A DNA stretch of 64,000 nucleotides from Puccinia triticina (lineage: Eukaryota > Basidiomycota > Pucciniomycetes > Pucciniales > Pucciniaceae): the NCBI RefSeq assembly GCF_026914185.1, contig NC_070571.1, positions 868,001-932,000 on the forward strand, read 5' to 3'. The notes beneath the pieces are model-generated. The model was given only the letters and a program-made list of their open reading frames with translations, was not told the DNA's origin and searched no databases. Position numbers and translations under genes: made by a program. This document shows positions 33,027 through 43,022 of the stretch, in pieces. Each line of letters begins with the position of its first letter. Positions within the stretch are counted from its first letter, which is position 1.

Positions 33027-35498
33027 ATGGCAAATGTCGAAGTGGCGGGAGCTCCGCCGAAGTCCACGATGGTCAGAATCGCGCCACGGAATGTTTGGTG
33101 CTTTGATGAATCTGATGGCGAAGGTTTTCTCAAAGCCTATGAAGCTGCGGCAAAGTCAAGTGGCGCCTCCGAGTGTGATAAGGAAGCTGCTCCGTGGTCA
33201 CTTCGAGATCTCAAAGATTTACTCCTTTGGTGGTCTGCGAAAGAAGACATTTCCGCCGCACGGGACTACCCAATCTTTTCTCAAGCCTTCAATTCGATCG
33301 TTTCGTATTTATATCGTGAAAATCCGGCCCACGTGGAAAGAATCCCAGCGCTATGCTCTCAAGCCTTTTCTCTGGTTTCTCGACGATCACTAGCGGCCAG
33401 GCTAGCGTCTCCGGTGGAAAAAGACAAGACCTGGGTTTTCCATTGCAGTGCGGGAGAAGTTATTGACGATGTTCCGTTGTCTTTTGTGTCCTCCAAACCA
33501 ATTGTGGAAGTGGGTCAATGTAATCTTGAGCATTCAAAGCAATCAACACTAGAAGCATCGCAGTCCATCAGATCACTCAATTCTGTCTCCAACACTTCAG
33601 AAAGAACGGAGTCGGAGCTAAGCCGTCTAGAGGAATTTCAAGCATTGGAGAGGAGGTTGAAGGAAATGATCTCCGTCACCGCTCTCAATCACACCGTCCG
33701 GCCCCTGCTCATCTGTTACTATTGCCATTGCAACGGGCATGGATTCGGACACTGTCCTGATCTCCAGCGGGACAAGATGGATGCCCTTGTCAAACAGAAG
33801 GGAAAGCTTTTCTTCCTTCCCAGCGGCACTCCCGTTCCCTTCGATCCTAGTCGGCCGATCCGCAGTGTGGTCATCTCCGCACAATTCAACTCCGCAGCGC
33901 TTCAGTCACAGAGGGGTCAATGGGGTCCCTCTGAGAAGAAAGGCTCCACACCCCGGACAAATCGAAGGCCACAGATTCACTCGTTGCCCTCCATCTTCTC
34001 CGCCCCCGGCGTTGCCCGGTCAGCCGTCTCACCTCCGCCCACTTCCCCGGTGTATCATTGTTTTTCTAGCCGCGGAACTGCAAGTACCGCCCATTTGGAT
34101 TCAAGCACTCCGCCATGTTCTGTCGGTTCTGTACAGGCGGTGGATAGAGTTCTTAGGAAGATCCTTGATCTGATGGTTCCGGGGTTTTCCACTTCCGCTT
34201 TGGCCAACAACCACCTTCCCAAGAGTCATACCACCAAGAGGAAAAAGGCAAGAAAAGTGATTCCGCGGAGGCATAGAGGAGCGAAAGTAAGTTCTCTCCA
34301 ATGTGCACCTCCGGAGCGTGATGCTACCATCTCCATCAAAACCCTATCTCGTGCCACACTCGTGAGCAATGGACAACCTTCCACCCTTGTTTCTCCAGGT
34401 GGAACAGACCCGACTCACTGCGATAACCTCCGCAAAGAGGTTAAACTATCCCCACCAATCTTTGATTCCCTGCTCCGCCCAGTGGCGGAGTCTTTGATCC
34501 CGCCTTCTCGCCTCCGAAACAAGGTTAAACTACACCCCCGTCCTTCTTTGATTCCGATTCCCAATCTCTGTTCCGGTCGCCGACTCCGCCAGGAGGCGGA
34601 GCATCTGATTCCTCCTCCTACCCTCCGAGACGAGGTAAAACTATGTTCCACCCCCGATCTCAGCTCTCAGCCCCGCCAGATGGCGGACCCATTGATCCCA
34701 TCTTCCGCCCTCCGAGACGAGGTTAAACTATGTTCCAGCCCTTCCCCGACTCCAACCGCCGATCTTTGTTCTATTCGCCAACTCCGCCGGGCGGCGGAGC
34801 AGTTGATTCCGCCCTTCAGCCTCCTAGACGAGGTTGAACTAGCTTCTCAATCCGCATCCAATCTTATTTCCGAGTCAATCCATTCTCTGAATCAAAAAAC
34901 CGTTCCAGACCATCTCCGCACTTCTCCTACCCTCCGAGACAAGGTTAAACTATGTTCCACCTCCTATCCGACTGCTGCTTCCAACCTCCGCTCTAGTCTT
35001 CAGCCCCGCCAGATGGCGGAGCATGCAATTCCGATCTCCGATCTCTGTTCTAGTAGCCAGCTCCGCCAGGCGGCGGAGCATTTGATTCCACCTTCTAGCC
35101 TCCAAGAGAAGGATCAACCAACCCCTTTTCTATCCAGCATTTCGGAGCCGCCCTGCGCGCTCAATGATACCGTTGCATCCCCACCATTTGAGCCCCTCTA
35201 CTTGACAACCTCAGAATCCTCTTCAATCTCGACTTCACCTCGAACCCCCGCTATGGCTCCCAGTTTTGCTTCACCGCTCTTCCCAACGCGCTCCCATCTT
35301 TCCATCCAGATCCCAGTTCTGCCTCAATCCTCCAACTCAACTCCATCCGAGCTTTCTGATCTGACCCCTAGCAACTCTCAATCATCCCCCTCATCTCCGA
35401 TCCACAAGTGGGGTGTACTGGGCTCTTTCCATTTGGTTGGTGGAGAAGTCGTGGTTTGTCGTGGTTATTCCCGTGGGGGCATTACTGACCAGAAGTAA
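33027..35498 (+). CDS. Retrotransposon Gag with CCHC knuckle and repetitive C-terminus
   Basis: 823 aa from ATG 33027 (MANVEVAGAPPKS), uninterrupted. The N-terminal ~200 residues are helical and capsid-like. A CCHC zinc knuckle CYYCHCNGHGFGHC (C-x2-C-x4-H-x4-C) sits at about residues 230-243. The C-terminal half is Ser/Pro-rich with about six imperfect repeats of the type RQAAEHLIPPSxLRDEVKLCS (about residues 470-695), whose DNA carries palindromes such as CTCCGCCAGGCGGCGGAG. An intron-like block (34287-34398) lies inside the frame; splicing it out would shift the frame to a stop soon after, so either the unspliced form is used or two products exist. The ORF ends at TAAGT of a third intron-like block. 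No pol domain is present. A functional structural Gag in trans is likely. Confidence 0.7.
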   Translation: MANVEVAGAPPKSTMVRIAPRNVWCFDESDGEGFLKAYEAAAKSSGASECDKEAAPWSLRDLKDLLLWWSAKEDISAARDYPIFSQAFNSIVSYLYRENPAHVERIPALCSQAFSLVSRRSLAARLASPVEKDKTWVFHCSAGEVIDDVPLSFVSSKPIVEVGQCNLEHSKQSTLEASQSIRSLNSVSNTSERTESELSRLEEFQALERRLKEMISVTALNHTVRPLLICYYCHCNGHGFGHCPDLQRDKMDALVKQKGKLFFLPSGTPVPFDPSRPIRSVVISAQFNSAALQSQRGQWGPSEKKGSTPRTNRRPQIHSLPSIFSAPGVARSAVSPPPTSPVYHCFSSRGTASTAHLDSSTPPCSVGSVQAVDRVLRKILDLMVPGFSTSALANNHLPKSHTTKRKKARKVIPRRHRGAKVSSLQCAPPERDATISIKTLSRATLVSNGQPSTLVSPGGTDPTHCDNLRKEVKLSPPIFDSLLRPVAESLIPPSRLRNKVKLHPRPSLIPIPNLCSGRRLRQEAEHLIPPPTLRDEVKLCSTPDLSSQPRQMADPLIPSSALRDEVKLCSSPSPTPTADLCSIRQLRRAAEQLIPPFSLLDEVELASQSASNLISESIHSLNQKTVPDHLRTSPTLRDKVKLCSTSYPTAASNLRSSLQPRQMAEHAIPISDLCSSSQLRQAAEHLIPPSSLQEKDQPTPFLSSISEPPCALNDTVASPPFEPLYLTTSESSSISTSPRTPAMAPSFASPLFPTRSHLSIQIPVLPQSSNSTPSELSDLTPSNSQSSPSSPIHKWGVLGSFHLVGGEVVVCRGYSRGGITDQK
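34287..34398 (+). other. Intron-like block 2 of 3
   Basis: 112 nt from GTAAGTTCTCTCC to GTTTCTCCAG, starting exactly at a codon boundary of the gag frame. It is open in frame (translated VSSLQCAPPERDA...), so retention is possible. Confidence 0.55.
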
Positions 35499-35605
35499 GT
35501 CCCCCTCCTTAGTATGCACCGTAGGGCTTCTCTACACTGTTTGTAAGCATTACGTCGCCACGCTGTGAGCCGCCTTCGGGATCTCTGTTTGGGTTTTCTT
35601 TCCAG
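35495..35605 (+). other. Intron-like block 3 of 3
   Basis: 111 nt from GTAAGTCCCCCTCC to TTCTTTCCAG. Its donor overlaps the gag stop codon: the TAA is part of GTAAGT, so splicing would remove the stop. Confidence 0.55.
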
Positions 35606-35676
35606 GTTTCCGTCTCTTTCTTTGGCCGCATGGAACGTTGAAGGAGTCTGGGGACAGACTCCAAGTGGTGGGTGGA

Positions 35677-36716
35677 TGTGGTGGCCCCTCTCGTGGCCAG
35701 CTATTCAGGAGCATCACCGCCGCCAGCAGGATCATCAAGACTCAAGTTTATTTTCACTTCCCAAGACTCAATTTCCACGCTGGGGTGGACAGAAATCCGT
35801 CATTGGGTCCCGCGACTCAATGAAAGTTGATTAGGTAATCCGACATTGGGTCCCGCGACTCAATGAAAGTTGATTAGGTAATCCGACATTGGGTCTTGCG
35901 ACTCAATGAAAGTTATGGTGCAGTCCCGACTCCCCAGGCCTCAAGATCTCTTCTCATCACATTTCCACCTTCAACTGGCTCCCCTATCTCTCCTTTTCCT
36001 TCTGTCCATTTTCCCATCTCCCTTCCTTCTCAGTTCCCCATGCCTCTTCAGCTTTCTTGGTCCTAACACAGCGCCTGATGTGGGTTTATTTCCTTGTTTG
36101 TTTCTGATTTCTTTCTCTTCTGTTTGTTCTGCCTGTCTTGAGTGTTTTCTGTTTTCTCTTTCCTCTTTTTATTTTCCTCCCTCTGGTTCTTTTCTTCCTG
36201 ACTCATCACGCTGTGTTTTCCTTAATTTTCCCTTGTGTTGTTTCCTTTCTTCTTTTTTATCTTGTTTGTTGTGAGTGTGTGCGCGTGTAGCGCGCGGAGG
36301 ATGTGATGAAATGTATGTGACATGTCGCCCGGAGTCCAAGTTCAGCTCGAACTTGGATGATGGGTGGCCATGGCATTCTGATCCCCGGAATACGGACCAT
36401 CACTGAGCTTATAGATCCTATCTTCAGAGTTTCAACTTACGGGCTCCGCCCGCCGATCATCCTTCATCAGAGTTTTCCGGATCTTTTTCCTTCCTCTTCC
36501 TTAAGATCACATCTCCTTTCCCCTCAAACAAAACAACCGCCGCTGAGGATCCAAACCCCCGGCGAACTTCTCAAAACCACCCAAAACCCAATAGCTATCC
36601 CTGATCCCCCCCATTTTCAGCGCTCATCACCACGGACCACCCAGCCACGAGGGCAGCCTAAACAGCACCCATCCCCTCACACGACTGCCTCCGCTTGTAC
36701 GGACAGGAGTCTCTCA
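35677..36716 (+). repeat. 3' LTR of the gag-only element
   Basis: 1040 bp, the same length as the 5' LTR, with two differences noticed (a C/T near 36512 and a C/T near 36545). Confidence 0.9.
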
Positions 36717-36898
36717 ACGCTCACTCACCTCACCTTGTGCCCGTTGCTCTCAGGTACAGTAGTTTCTTTCTCTCACTTATCATCTTTTCTATGTTTCTCT
36801 TTTCTCTTCTGCTTGTGTGTAATGAATAATCCTTCCACACTTCACGCTCACTCACCTCACCTCGTGCCTGTTGCTCTCAGGCCTAGTTCATCTTATCA

Positions 36899-39162
36899 TG
36901 TCGTCACGCTTGACCTTCTCCTTCAGAACCCAGGCGCGGCAGCCGAAAGGTTTGAAAAACTTGATGTTCGGGTGCAGCTTCAGGAAGAGTGTTATCGGTG
37001 CTGAGCGCGATTTTGAGAGTGAGGGTAGCGAGTTGGTTATGGCTGCAGCGGTGATTACCGCCTCGCCCCACCACTTGGCAGCCAGATTGGCCTGCAGCAG
37101 AACACAGCGTGTCATCTCAATGATTGTCCTGTTCGCGCGTTCCGCGACACCGTTATGCTGAGGGGTGTAGGGTGGAGAGATGTTATGTTGTATACCCTCT
37201 TGTTGAAGAATTTTGCCAAGGGCCTTGTTGCAGAACTCCCCTCCACCATCTGTCACACTCTTCTTGACTTGATTTCCCGTCTGCTTTTCAAATTTTGTTT
37301 TGAAGTCTATGATCGAGGAAACCGCATCTGATTTTTCTTTGAGAAGGCTGATGTGAATGTAGCCGGTATGCTGATCAACAAGCGTAAGAAAGTAGCGAAA
37401 TCCGCTGTTTGTGGCTGGCCAAATAGGGCCAACTAAGTCGCCATGCACAACGTCAAGAGACTGCTCAGTGGGGGAGAAATGACCCTTGAATGGTAGTTTT
37501 ACCATCTTTCCTTGCATACAGGCTGAGCAGGCAGACCTTTCCCTCGTCATGTTTTGATTGCCGATGATTGCTCTGATCCTTGCTGCGCTGGCATGGCCGA
37601 ATCTCTGGTGCCATGTCATGAAAGTGTTGGTTGGGGCAGTCACAACGGTGCTGAACAAAGCTTGCGTTGGTGGGATAACGCCTTCAATGCAAAATAGGTT
37701 TTCTTTGGTGTTGATTAGAAGACTATGTTCATCGTTCAGCTTGACTATCATTCTTCCATCCTTGTTGGTGATTTCAGCTTTTTCCTTGATGAGATGTGCA
37801 AATGAGACGAGATTGGTGGACAAGTTTGGGACATATGTTGATATAGTATATTAGCATTTCCTTATGTAGTATGCTTCTAACCTATACACCCACAACTTAG
37901 CCTATATTATACATGTATAAGTCTAGTTGTTCTCTTTACTGTTATCCTTCCTAACTGAATGATGATTTTACTTTGACTTACTGTGCTCGGACTTTGTCCT
38001 CAACACCTTGTCAAATCTCTCTTAGTCTTGTGTCACCCCAGTTACCCTCAACAACATAGAGGGCATTGCGCAGGATGATTGTTGGCCTGTTATTGAAATT
38101 TAGCCTCACAGTGCCTTGTTGGGTTCCAATCATTTCCGGATTTTTGGTTCCGGACCCTGTAACAATTGGAATGTTCACGTTGAATGAATCAGTGAAGTAA
38201 CCAATTGAGTTGAACATGTGCTGGCTTGCGCCAGAGTCGAGAATGACCGAGTCCTTTTTGACTTTCTGCAATTAGGTTTGGTATGCAAAGCTTTGCGTTG
38301 ATCCAGATCCAGCAGTGGTGGTGTGCATATTGGTGGCCTTTCTCTTTGTTGGACAAAGTTCTGGGTGTAGCGTCCAACATAGCTCTTCTGGATGCGCAGC
38401 GTCCAGATTGTGTCTTCCTTGCTTGCATGCGGCAAACGGTCTCTTTCTTGGGTTTTTTGTGGTTGAGAGTGCCGTGCCTGCCGGTGGATCGGATCCGGGC
38501 CCATTTGAGATCATCTTCAGCTTTGTTACTTGTTTGTGATTTGCAATCAATCTGAGCTTGTCCAAGAGTAGAAACGGGTTCGCCAACGTTTCCATGTCAC
38601 CAAGAATTTGCTCCATGACCATGGGTCTTCTTTTGGTGATGGTTTCTATGATGCTGACACTTATGAGCTTGTTCATAACATTTAGCCCGATTGTGCTGAT
38701 TTCTGCTAGCGCGGCTTTGACTTTGATGATGTACTTCAGCAAATCGTTGTTGTATGAGATTCTCAGATATTGTGACCATACTCTGTATATTCTGTAAATC
38801 GTGGCAGTGGCGTAGTTGTTCTTTAATCACATCCATATCTTGTGGGGGTCGCGACCGCACATGCTGCTGAGACTAGTCAAGATTTTGGGAATGATCTTGG
38901 AGTTTAGGTTAAGCCAAGCTTTGAGTTTTTGTTCCTTGATCTTCTTGTCTTTTGATTCCGAAATGTCTTTCTTGACTACAGACCAGAGTTTCTTGTATTC
39001 CATATATGCACTCATTGTGTTTTGCCAATTCACATAATTACTGCCGTTGAAGGTGGGAATCACTATGATGTCTTTTTCTTCTTTGGTTTTCAAAATGACT
39101 GCCGCTCCGGAGTTTGGAGCGTTGGCTGGAAGAAGTGATCCTTGGCGAGTAGCGGATGGCAT
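36899..39162 (-). pseudogene. Copia B gag, protease and integrase, broken
   Basis: Gag N-terminus at 39162 (MPSATRQGSLL... KEEKDIIVIPTFNGSNY), then a frameshift near 38825. A non-canonical Cys/His stretch (CKQGRHNLDAAHPEELCWTL) and the protease DSGASQHMFNS (about 38230) follow, with a stop between them near 38272. The insertion of a solo LTR (37836-38053) splits NALYV from PNLSTNLVS. The integrase has the HHCC region (WHQRFGHAS, CSACMQGK) and the catalytic D-D-E (VHGDLVGP, VTDGGGEF, NGVAERANR). It stops at 36899, where Copia A is inserted. Confidence 0.9.
37836..38053. mobile_element. 218-bp solo LTR
   Basis: Inverted termini TGTTGA...TCAACA, 5-bp duplication ACATA at 37831-37835 and 38054-38058. 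Removing it plus one duplication restores the Copia B reading NALYVPNLSTNLVS. No internal region, so it arose by LTR-LTR recombination. Confidence 0.85.
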
Positions 39163-39210
39163 CTTTGATCCTGCTCCTAGTTGCTAAGGTTGGGTTGAGG
39201 TCGTTTGAGC

Positions 39211-39228
39211 TATTCAAGACTGTAAATC
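39211..39228 (-). other. Primer-binding site of Copia B (tRNA-Tyr anticodon half)
   Basis: On the minus strand GATTTACAGTCTTG follows the LTR end CTTACA directly. The first 12 bases are the complement of tRNA-Tyr positions 29-40, including anticodon GTA. Confidence 0.7.
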
Positions 39229-40048
39229 TGTAAGATTAATTTCTATGTTAGAAACTAGCCACTTAAGAAGTATATACATGAAATGGTATGACGCTGAGAG
39301 TAACCAGTGAAACATTGGTGAGATGAAAAGATTAAGCAATATTCACCTAAGAGTAGGTGAAGAAACCTTGCTACTGAGCTGGTGTATGGAAATACGGGGA
39401 AGGAGCACAAGTTTTGGGAACTGGAAGGGATTGGCTAGAGACAGGAGAGTTAAGAGTTCTGGGGCAAAAGCATGCAAGGTATCAGCATGTTGCCTGGTTG
39501 CTTCTTAGCTAAGATGAAGAGGAAGTACCTCTTGTAGTCTGCACACTCATCTTGACGGTTATCCGTTAGACCAACAATGGAGCTGCCTGTTTAGGACTGA
39601 TTGATGTGGCAACACCTGTGTTAGATATCTACGCACATTGCGGTGAATGATACTAATAGAAAGACTCACTCGTTGTTTGGTGAACTTATGCGAGTGGTTA
39701 GGCTTGAAGGGCTGGTGGTTATTCTGGTGGAGAGTGAGCCGAGTGAGTTAGGCGATGGTTAGTCTCGATGCCTCAACTCCTGGCTCGAACAACTCTCTTA
39801 AATACTCACAGGTTTGAATCTCCGAGACCTGCGGCTGCCCTGACGTTGCTGAGTTCTGAGCTCGGGTATTGCGCCCTTGGGTTCTTGTTGCTCATCTGAT
39901 CTGCAGTAGCGGATGTGAGACATGTCAGTCAATTGACTGTCGCTTGTGTCTAGAGGGATGAAACAAGCGGCTTACGTTGCAGTGCATCAAAGCTTGTATC
40001 TCCCCTGCGTCTCTTGGCGCCTTGCGCAGCGGAAAATGTATTCCGACA
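39229..40048 (-). repeat. 5' LTR of Copia B
   Basis: 820 bp, sense start TGTCGGAATACATTTTCC and end AATCTTACA. It matches 19965-20800 with scattered differences. Confidence 0.9.
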
Positions 40049-41000
40049 TTTAGCACAGATGATCTCTGTTACTTGATTCAGTAAACTCCGAGGTTTGATT
40101 TTCTTGGATAATTCATTTGTACCAGAAGAAAAGGTCTAACATAACTCAGATTGTATGAGATGATAGGCAAGAAGCAAGGCTTTATGCCAAGCAAGTTTTT
40201 AAGGTTAAAAATGTTGAAAGCAGGAAACTGTGATGGTTTGAAGAAACCACCCAGCCATCTTGGCACGCCAAAAAGGGGCGATAGCACGCAAGTCCGAACT
40301 TAACAAAGTCCCTCAAGACTTTGGGGCTGAACTCACGAAGCAAGCCTCCATCAGGAGGGACTTAGACCCTAGCACCCCAAGCTTGCATAGCAAGAATGGA
40401 ATTTTGGGGTACTTTTTTGATTTTTTCTATAGCTCACCTATCACACCCACTCCCATGTGATTAGCTCATGGTCAGCAGAAGATGATGGAGAAAAGAGTAG
40501 AAATTATTCTACCCCCATTGATCTCCTCTACATTTTATTGTGGACAGAACTGTGGAACTGAGTTGCTTGAGCACAGACCTTTTCCATGTAAAATCCACAG
40601 ATCCAGTGTTTTTGATGTTTTTTTTTTTGGAGTGGAGGGAATGGATTGAGATGCCTCAAATTCTCCAGGTTGGACGGGCAGAATCCAGTCTTCAACCTCA
40701 GCAAATTTAATCTCAAGAAGGTTTTGGCAGCAAGGAATTATACACTGTTGAAAATTCCTCCCATCAAAATCTAGAATCTTGCCCCCGCAAAAAGGGGCGA
40801 TAAGGCGCAAGTCCCTCCTGCCGAGGGCTATCGGAGGCTTGCTTTGCAAGACAAGACGCCCGCAGCAGCGAGGGGCTTGTGTTAAGTTCGACGTAGCAAG
40901 GATTGAGATGGATGAAGCACTGGAGAGAGCTAGAGTTTAAAACGAGTGCGAAATGATCTGATAGGTGTACTGTGACGACCGACAATCAAGAAAGGAGCGG
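40049..41000. other. Non-coding repeat region with inverted MITE-like segments
   Basis: No gene is recognised. Segments at about 40291-40362 and 40810-40893 are inverted copies of one another (GAACTTAACA, GCAAGCCTCC, AGGAGGGACTT). AAAAAGGGGCGATA occurs in the same orientation at 40270 and 40792. It looks like a rearranged dispersed repeat. Confidence 0.5.
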
Positions 41001-41169
41001 GAAAAAAAAGAAAAATCCTAATCGACTCAGGGCTCGATCGGAGACTTTATATCTTGGCCTCACATCACAAAAGCTTCAACTCAAGTCTCGCTGCGTTCTG
41101 GCGCATGCTCCGTTGGCAGTATAGAGTTTAATGGAGTCTGAAGAGTGAGAACATGGACTTCATTCCAAT

Positions 41170-42045
41170 TTACAAGTTCTGGACTTCAAGCGCTTGGTGA
41201 ATCTTCTCCCATGGTAAATCCTTTCTCAGTTGAGGGGGGAGCAGTTGTCGATACTTCCTACACAACTCAAGATCAGCTTGTTCTTTCATTCTTCTGGTTA
41301 CAGTCCGGCCTTCCAACCAGTGTTGCAAATCACGAATATGGGAATCAGGTAGAGTTGCGTAGTATTTGTGATTATGGTGCTGCTTATTTGAACCGATAAT
41401 AAACGCTAGCGCACAGTCCTCAATACATTCACAGACGTCCTTTGCTATGCACCCGCAGTTTGTATGACAACACCCCGTTTCTCTCAACAGCGTGCCATCA
41501 CCGCGATAGACCGCGACCTTTCCACATTCGTATTGACAATCACAGTAAGCTTTCGGCATTTTGAGTATGATATGCTCGCCATTTGGGCCAATAATAATCA
41601 CGTAAGCTGCCCCTGGGTCTTCATATTCAAGAATGTAGTTGATGAGCTTATCTTCTTCAGGAGTTACATCAGCTTCTTGAGCCGCCAGCCTATCTGCGGT
41701 GATTATTCTGGGTGGCTTTAAAATCGTATCTTGCGGTTTTGGGTCGAAGAGTTTTGTCATTGATTCCTGGTCTGGGCCAGGGATGTTGACTTCTTTATTT
41801 CTTTTTAAATGATGGAGAGGATCCAATTTCTGAAAGTATATCGTAGGATCACTTGTTCCTCCTGCGTATCGCATTCGCAAGTTATGAATCGGATAAGATT
41901 CCGAGAGGGAAAAAGGAACGGGAGAAGGTCTCATCTCCGCTTCAATTACGGGGGGGTTTGTAGCAAGACCACGAACGGGGGCGGCCATGGCACATCTTGG
42001 TACCAAGTAATAGCACAAAAGCGTTATCGCGGAGTGCCTTAACAT
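41170..42045 (-). CDS. Secreted Cys-rich protein, effector candidate
   Basis: 291 aa from ATG 42045. The N-terminus MLRHSAITLLCYYLVPRCAM is hydrophobic, with a likely signal-peptidase site after AMA. No transmembrane segment follows. A Cys-rich block lies at about residues 168-215 (YCDCQYECGK, GCCHTNCGCIAKDVCECIEDC), suggesting a disulphide-stabilised secreted domain. The segment KVAVYRGDGTLLRETG and the preceding PEEDKLINYILEYEDPG match the divergent neighbour at 43023 (RVRVYGADGELLHETG, DEEQKKIDYILKNYETG). I recognise no named family. The uninterrupted frame in a repeat-rich setting and the paired paralogue suggest a real, expressed, fast-evolving gene; a role in host interaction is inference only. 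Confidence 0.65.
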   Translation of the reverse strand: MLRHSAITLLCYYLVPRCAMAAPVRGLATNPPVIEAEMRPSPVPFSLSESYPIHNLRMRYAGGTSDPTIYFQKLDPLHHLKRNKEVNIPGPDQESMTKLFDPKPQDTILKPPRIITADRLAAQEADVTPEEDKLINYILEYEDPGAAYVIIIGPNGEHIILKMPKAYCDCQYECGKVAVYRGDGTLLRETGCCHTNCGCIAKDVCECIEDCALAFIIGSNKQHHNHKYYATLPDSHIRDLQHWLEGRTVTRRMKEQADLELCRKYRQLLPPQLRKDLPWEKIHQALEVQNL

Positions 42046-42274
42046 CAGAAATTGTCTAATTAGTATATATGGCTAGAAGTAAGGGTTGAAGATGCTTGGA
42101 TGCGGCGTACTGGGGGGAGGGCTGGTGAACAGATTTGGTATGTAACAAACTAGGGACGTTTGGGATGAAGATTGGAGCTCAGTGACATTTAACAGGGCCT
42201 GCTAACATAGGTGGTCAAGAAGTCCTTCTCTCGACGGTAGCAAAAAGTGTTTTTACGGTCGGTATGCTCCCGAG

Positions 42275-42435
42275 GTAATGTCCTGGTGTCCTACACCCTT
42301 ATACTTGCAATCTCACAAGAATTACAGTCTATACGCAGGCAGTCTACGTATTCAGTTTCTCTTACGGCATGAATACGTAGACTGACTGCGTATAGACTGC
42401 AATTCTGGTGAGATTGCAAGTCACCAGGACATTAC
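42275..42435. repeat. Large hairpin between the divergent secreted-protein genes
   Basis: Arms 42304-42354 and 42370-42420 (51 nt) are complementary at 48 positions around a 15-nt loop. A further 14-bp stem GTAATGTCCTGGTG / CACCAGGACATTAC (42275-42288 and 42422-42435) extends it, leaving a one-sided bulge. It could be a MITE remnant or a dsRNA/milRNA-type precursor. Confidence 0.8.
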
Positions 42436-43022
42436 TGCGGGAAAAAAATGCACCCTGAGGGTCCAATGTACGCGATTTCAGAACCTCGAATATTTATGTC
42501 GGTAACCTGAACGTGTTGCAGGCGGCGAAGCTACCTCTGAACTCTAGTAAAGGTTTAAGCGGCGAGCAACATCGAACGTGGACAGCGCGCGTTTTACATC
42601 ACAGTGCTTCGGAATACCACAGCCGCAAACTGCGGGCTCGTAATCGCCCTGGGGCTAAAAATTGACTGCCAAGGTATACCTCCGATGATACATACATGAA
42701 TTCAGATTTCTGCCCCACTCGTTGTAGCTCGACATGAATATACTCTAGGATATGATCTTGCGCAGTGGTTTTAGTGAACTTCGCCAGAAGAGTAGAGGTT
42801 TGTCGCAAAATCATACTGCAAAAAAGTTGACGTTCCAGTCTCAGCGAGAATCGTCGGTGAGTCACTTCGACGAGATTCTTCTCTCGATATGAAGTTTCTG
42901 GTCTCACGCCAGCTGTTCTGATTCTTTGTCTTAGTCTAAAGGCAGCTTCAATCCTTCTTTCAGCATAGAAAATTCATATCAAAATAGATCCAGTGAATAT
43001 ATATCAAGCTCAAGTGACTCCT

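Larger units (their letters stand above)
31062..36716 (+). mobile_element. Young gag-only LTR retrotransposon (TR-GAG-like)
   Basis: Two 1040-bp LTRs (31062-32101 and 35677-36716) differ at only two positions that I could see. The 4-bp target duplication ACGC is at 31058-31061 and 36717-36720. A tRNA-Tyr PBS starts at 32104, and the purine-rich GGTGGGTGGA precedes the 3' LTR. The 3.6-kb interior encodes one intact Gag frame and no protease, RT, RNase H or integrase. It must use enzymes of another element. The term TR-GAG is from plant genomes; applying it here is my inference. Confidence 0.85.
22842..36898 (+). mobile_element. Copia LTR retrotransposon (Copia A) inserted in Copia B
   Basis: 5' LTR 22842-23172 (331 bp, TGTTAGGATAG...TTCATCTTATCA), half-tRNA-Met PBS from 23173, gag-pol pseudogene, polypurine tract AAGGGGGGG (30901-30909), 3' LTR 30910-36898 split by another element. 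Flanks TGTTG (22837-22841) and TGTCG (36899-36903) are the 5-bp target duplication with one transition. The LTRs differ at several sites, so the insertion is older than the nested gag-only element. Confidence 0.9.
30910..36898 (+). repeat. 3' LTR of Copia A, interrupted
   Basis: 30910-31061 plus 36721-36898 together give about 330 bp matching the 5' LTR. The break is the insertion of the gag-only element at the ACGC target. The polypurine tract AAGGGGGGG precedes it. Confidence 0.9.
19965..40048 (-). mobile_element. Copia LTR retrotransposon (Copia B), split by nested insertions
   Basis: In minus orientation: 5' LTR 39229-40048 (820 bp), tRNA-Tyr-like PBS, gag and integrase (39162 down to 36899), RT/RNase H (22841 down to about 20705), 3' LTR 19965-20800. 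The flanks TTTAG (40049) and TTGAG (19960) are a probable target duplication with one change. Removing the 22842-36898 insertion and one copy of TGTTG/TGTCG restores the integrase-to-RT frame. Many stops and frameshifts show it is dead. It is closely related in protein sequence to the intact Copia at 51668-57059. Confidence 0.9.
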
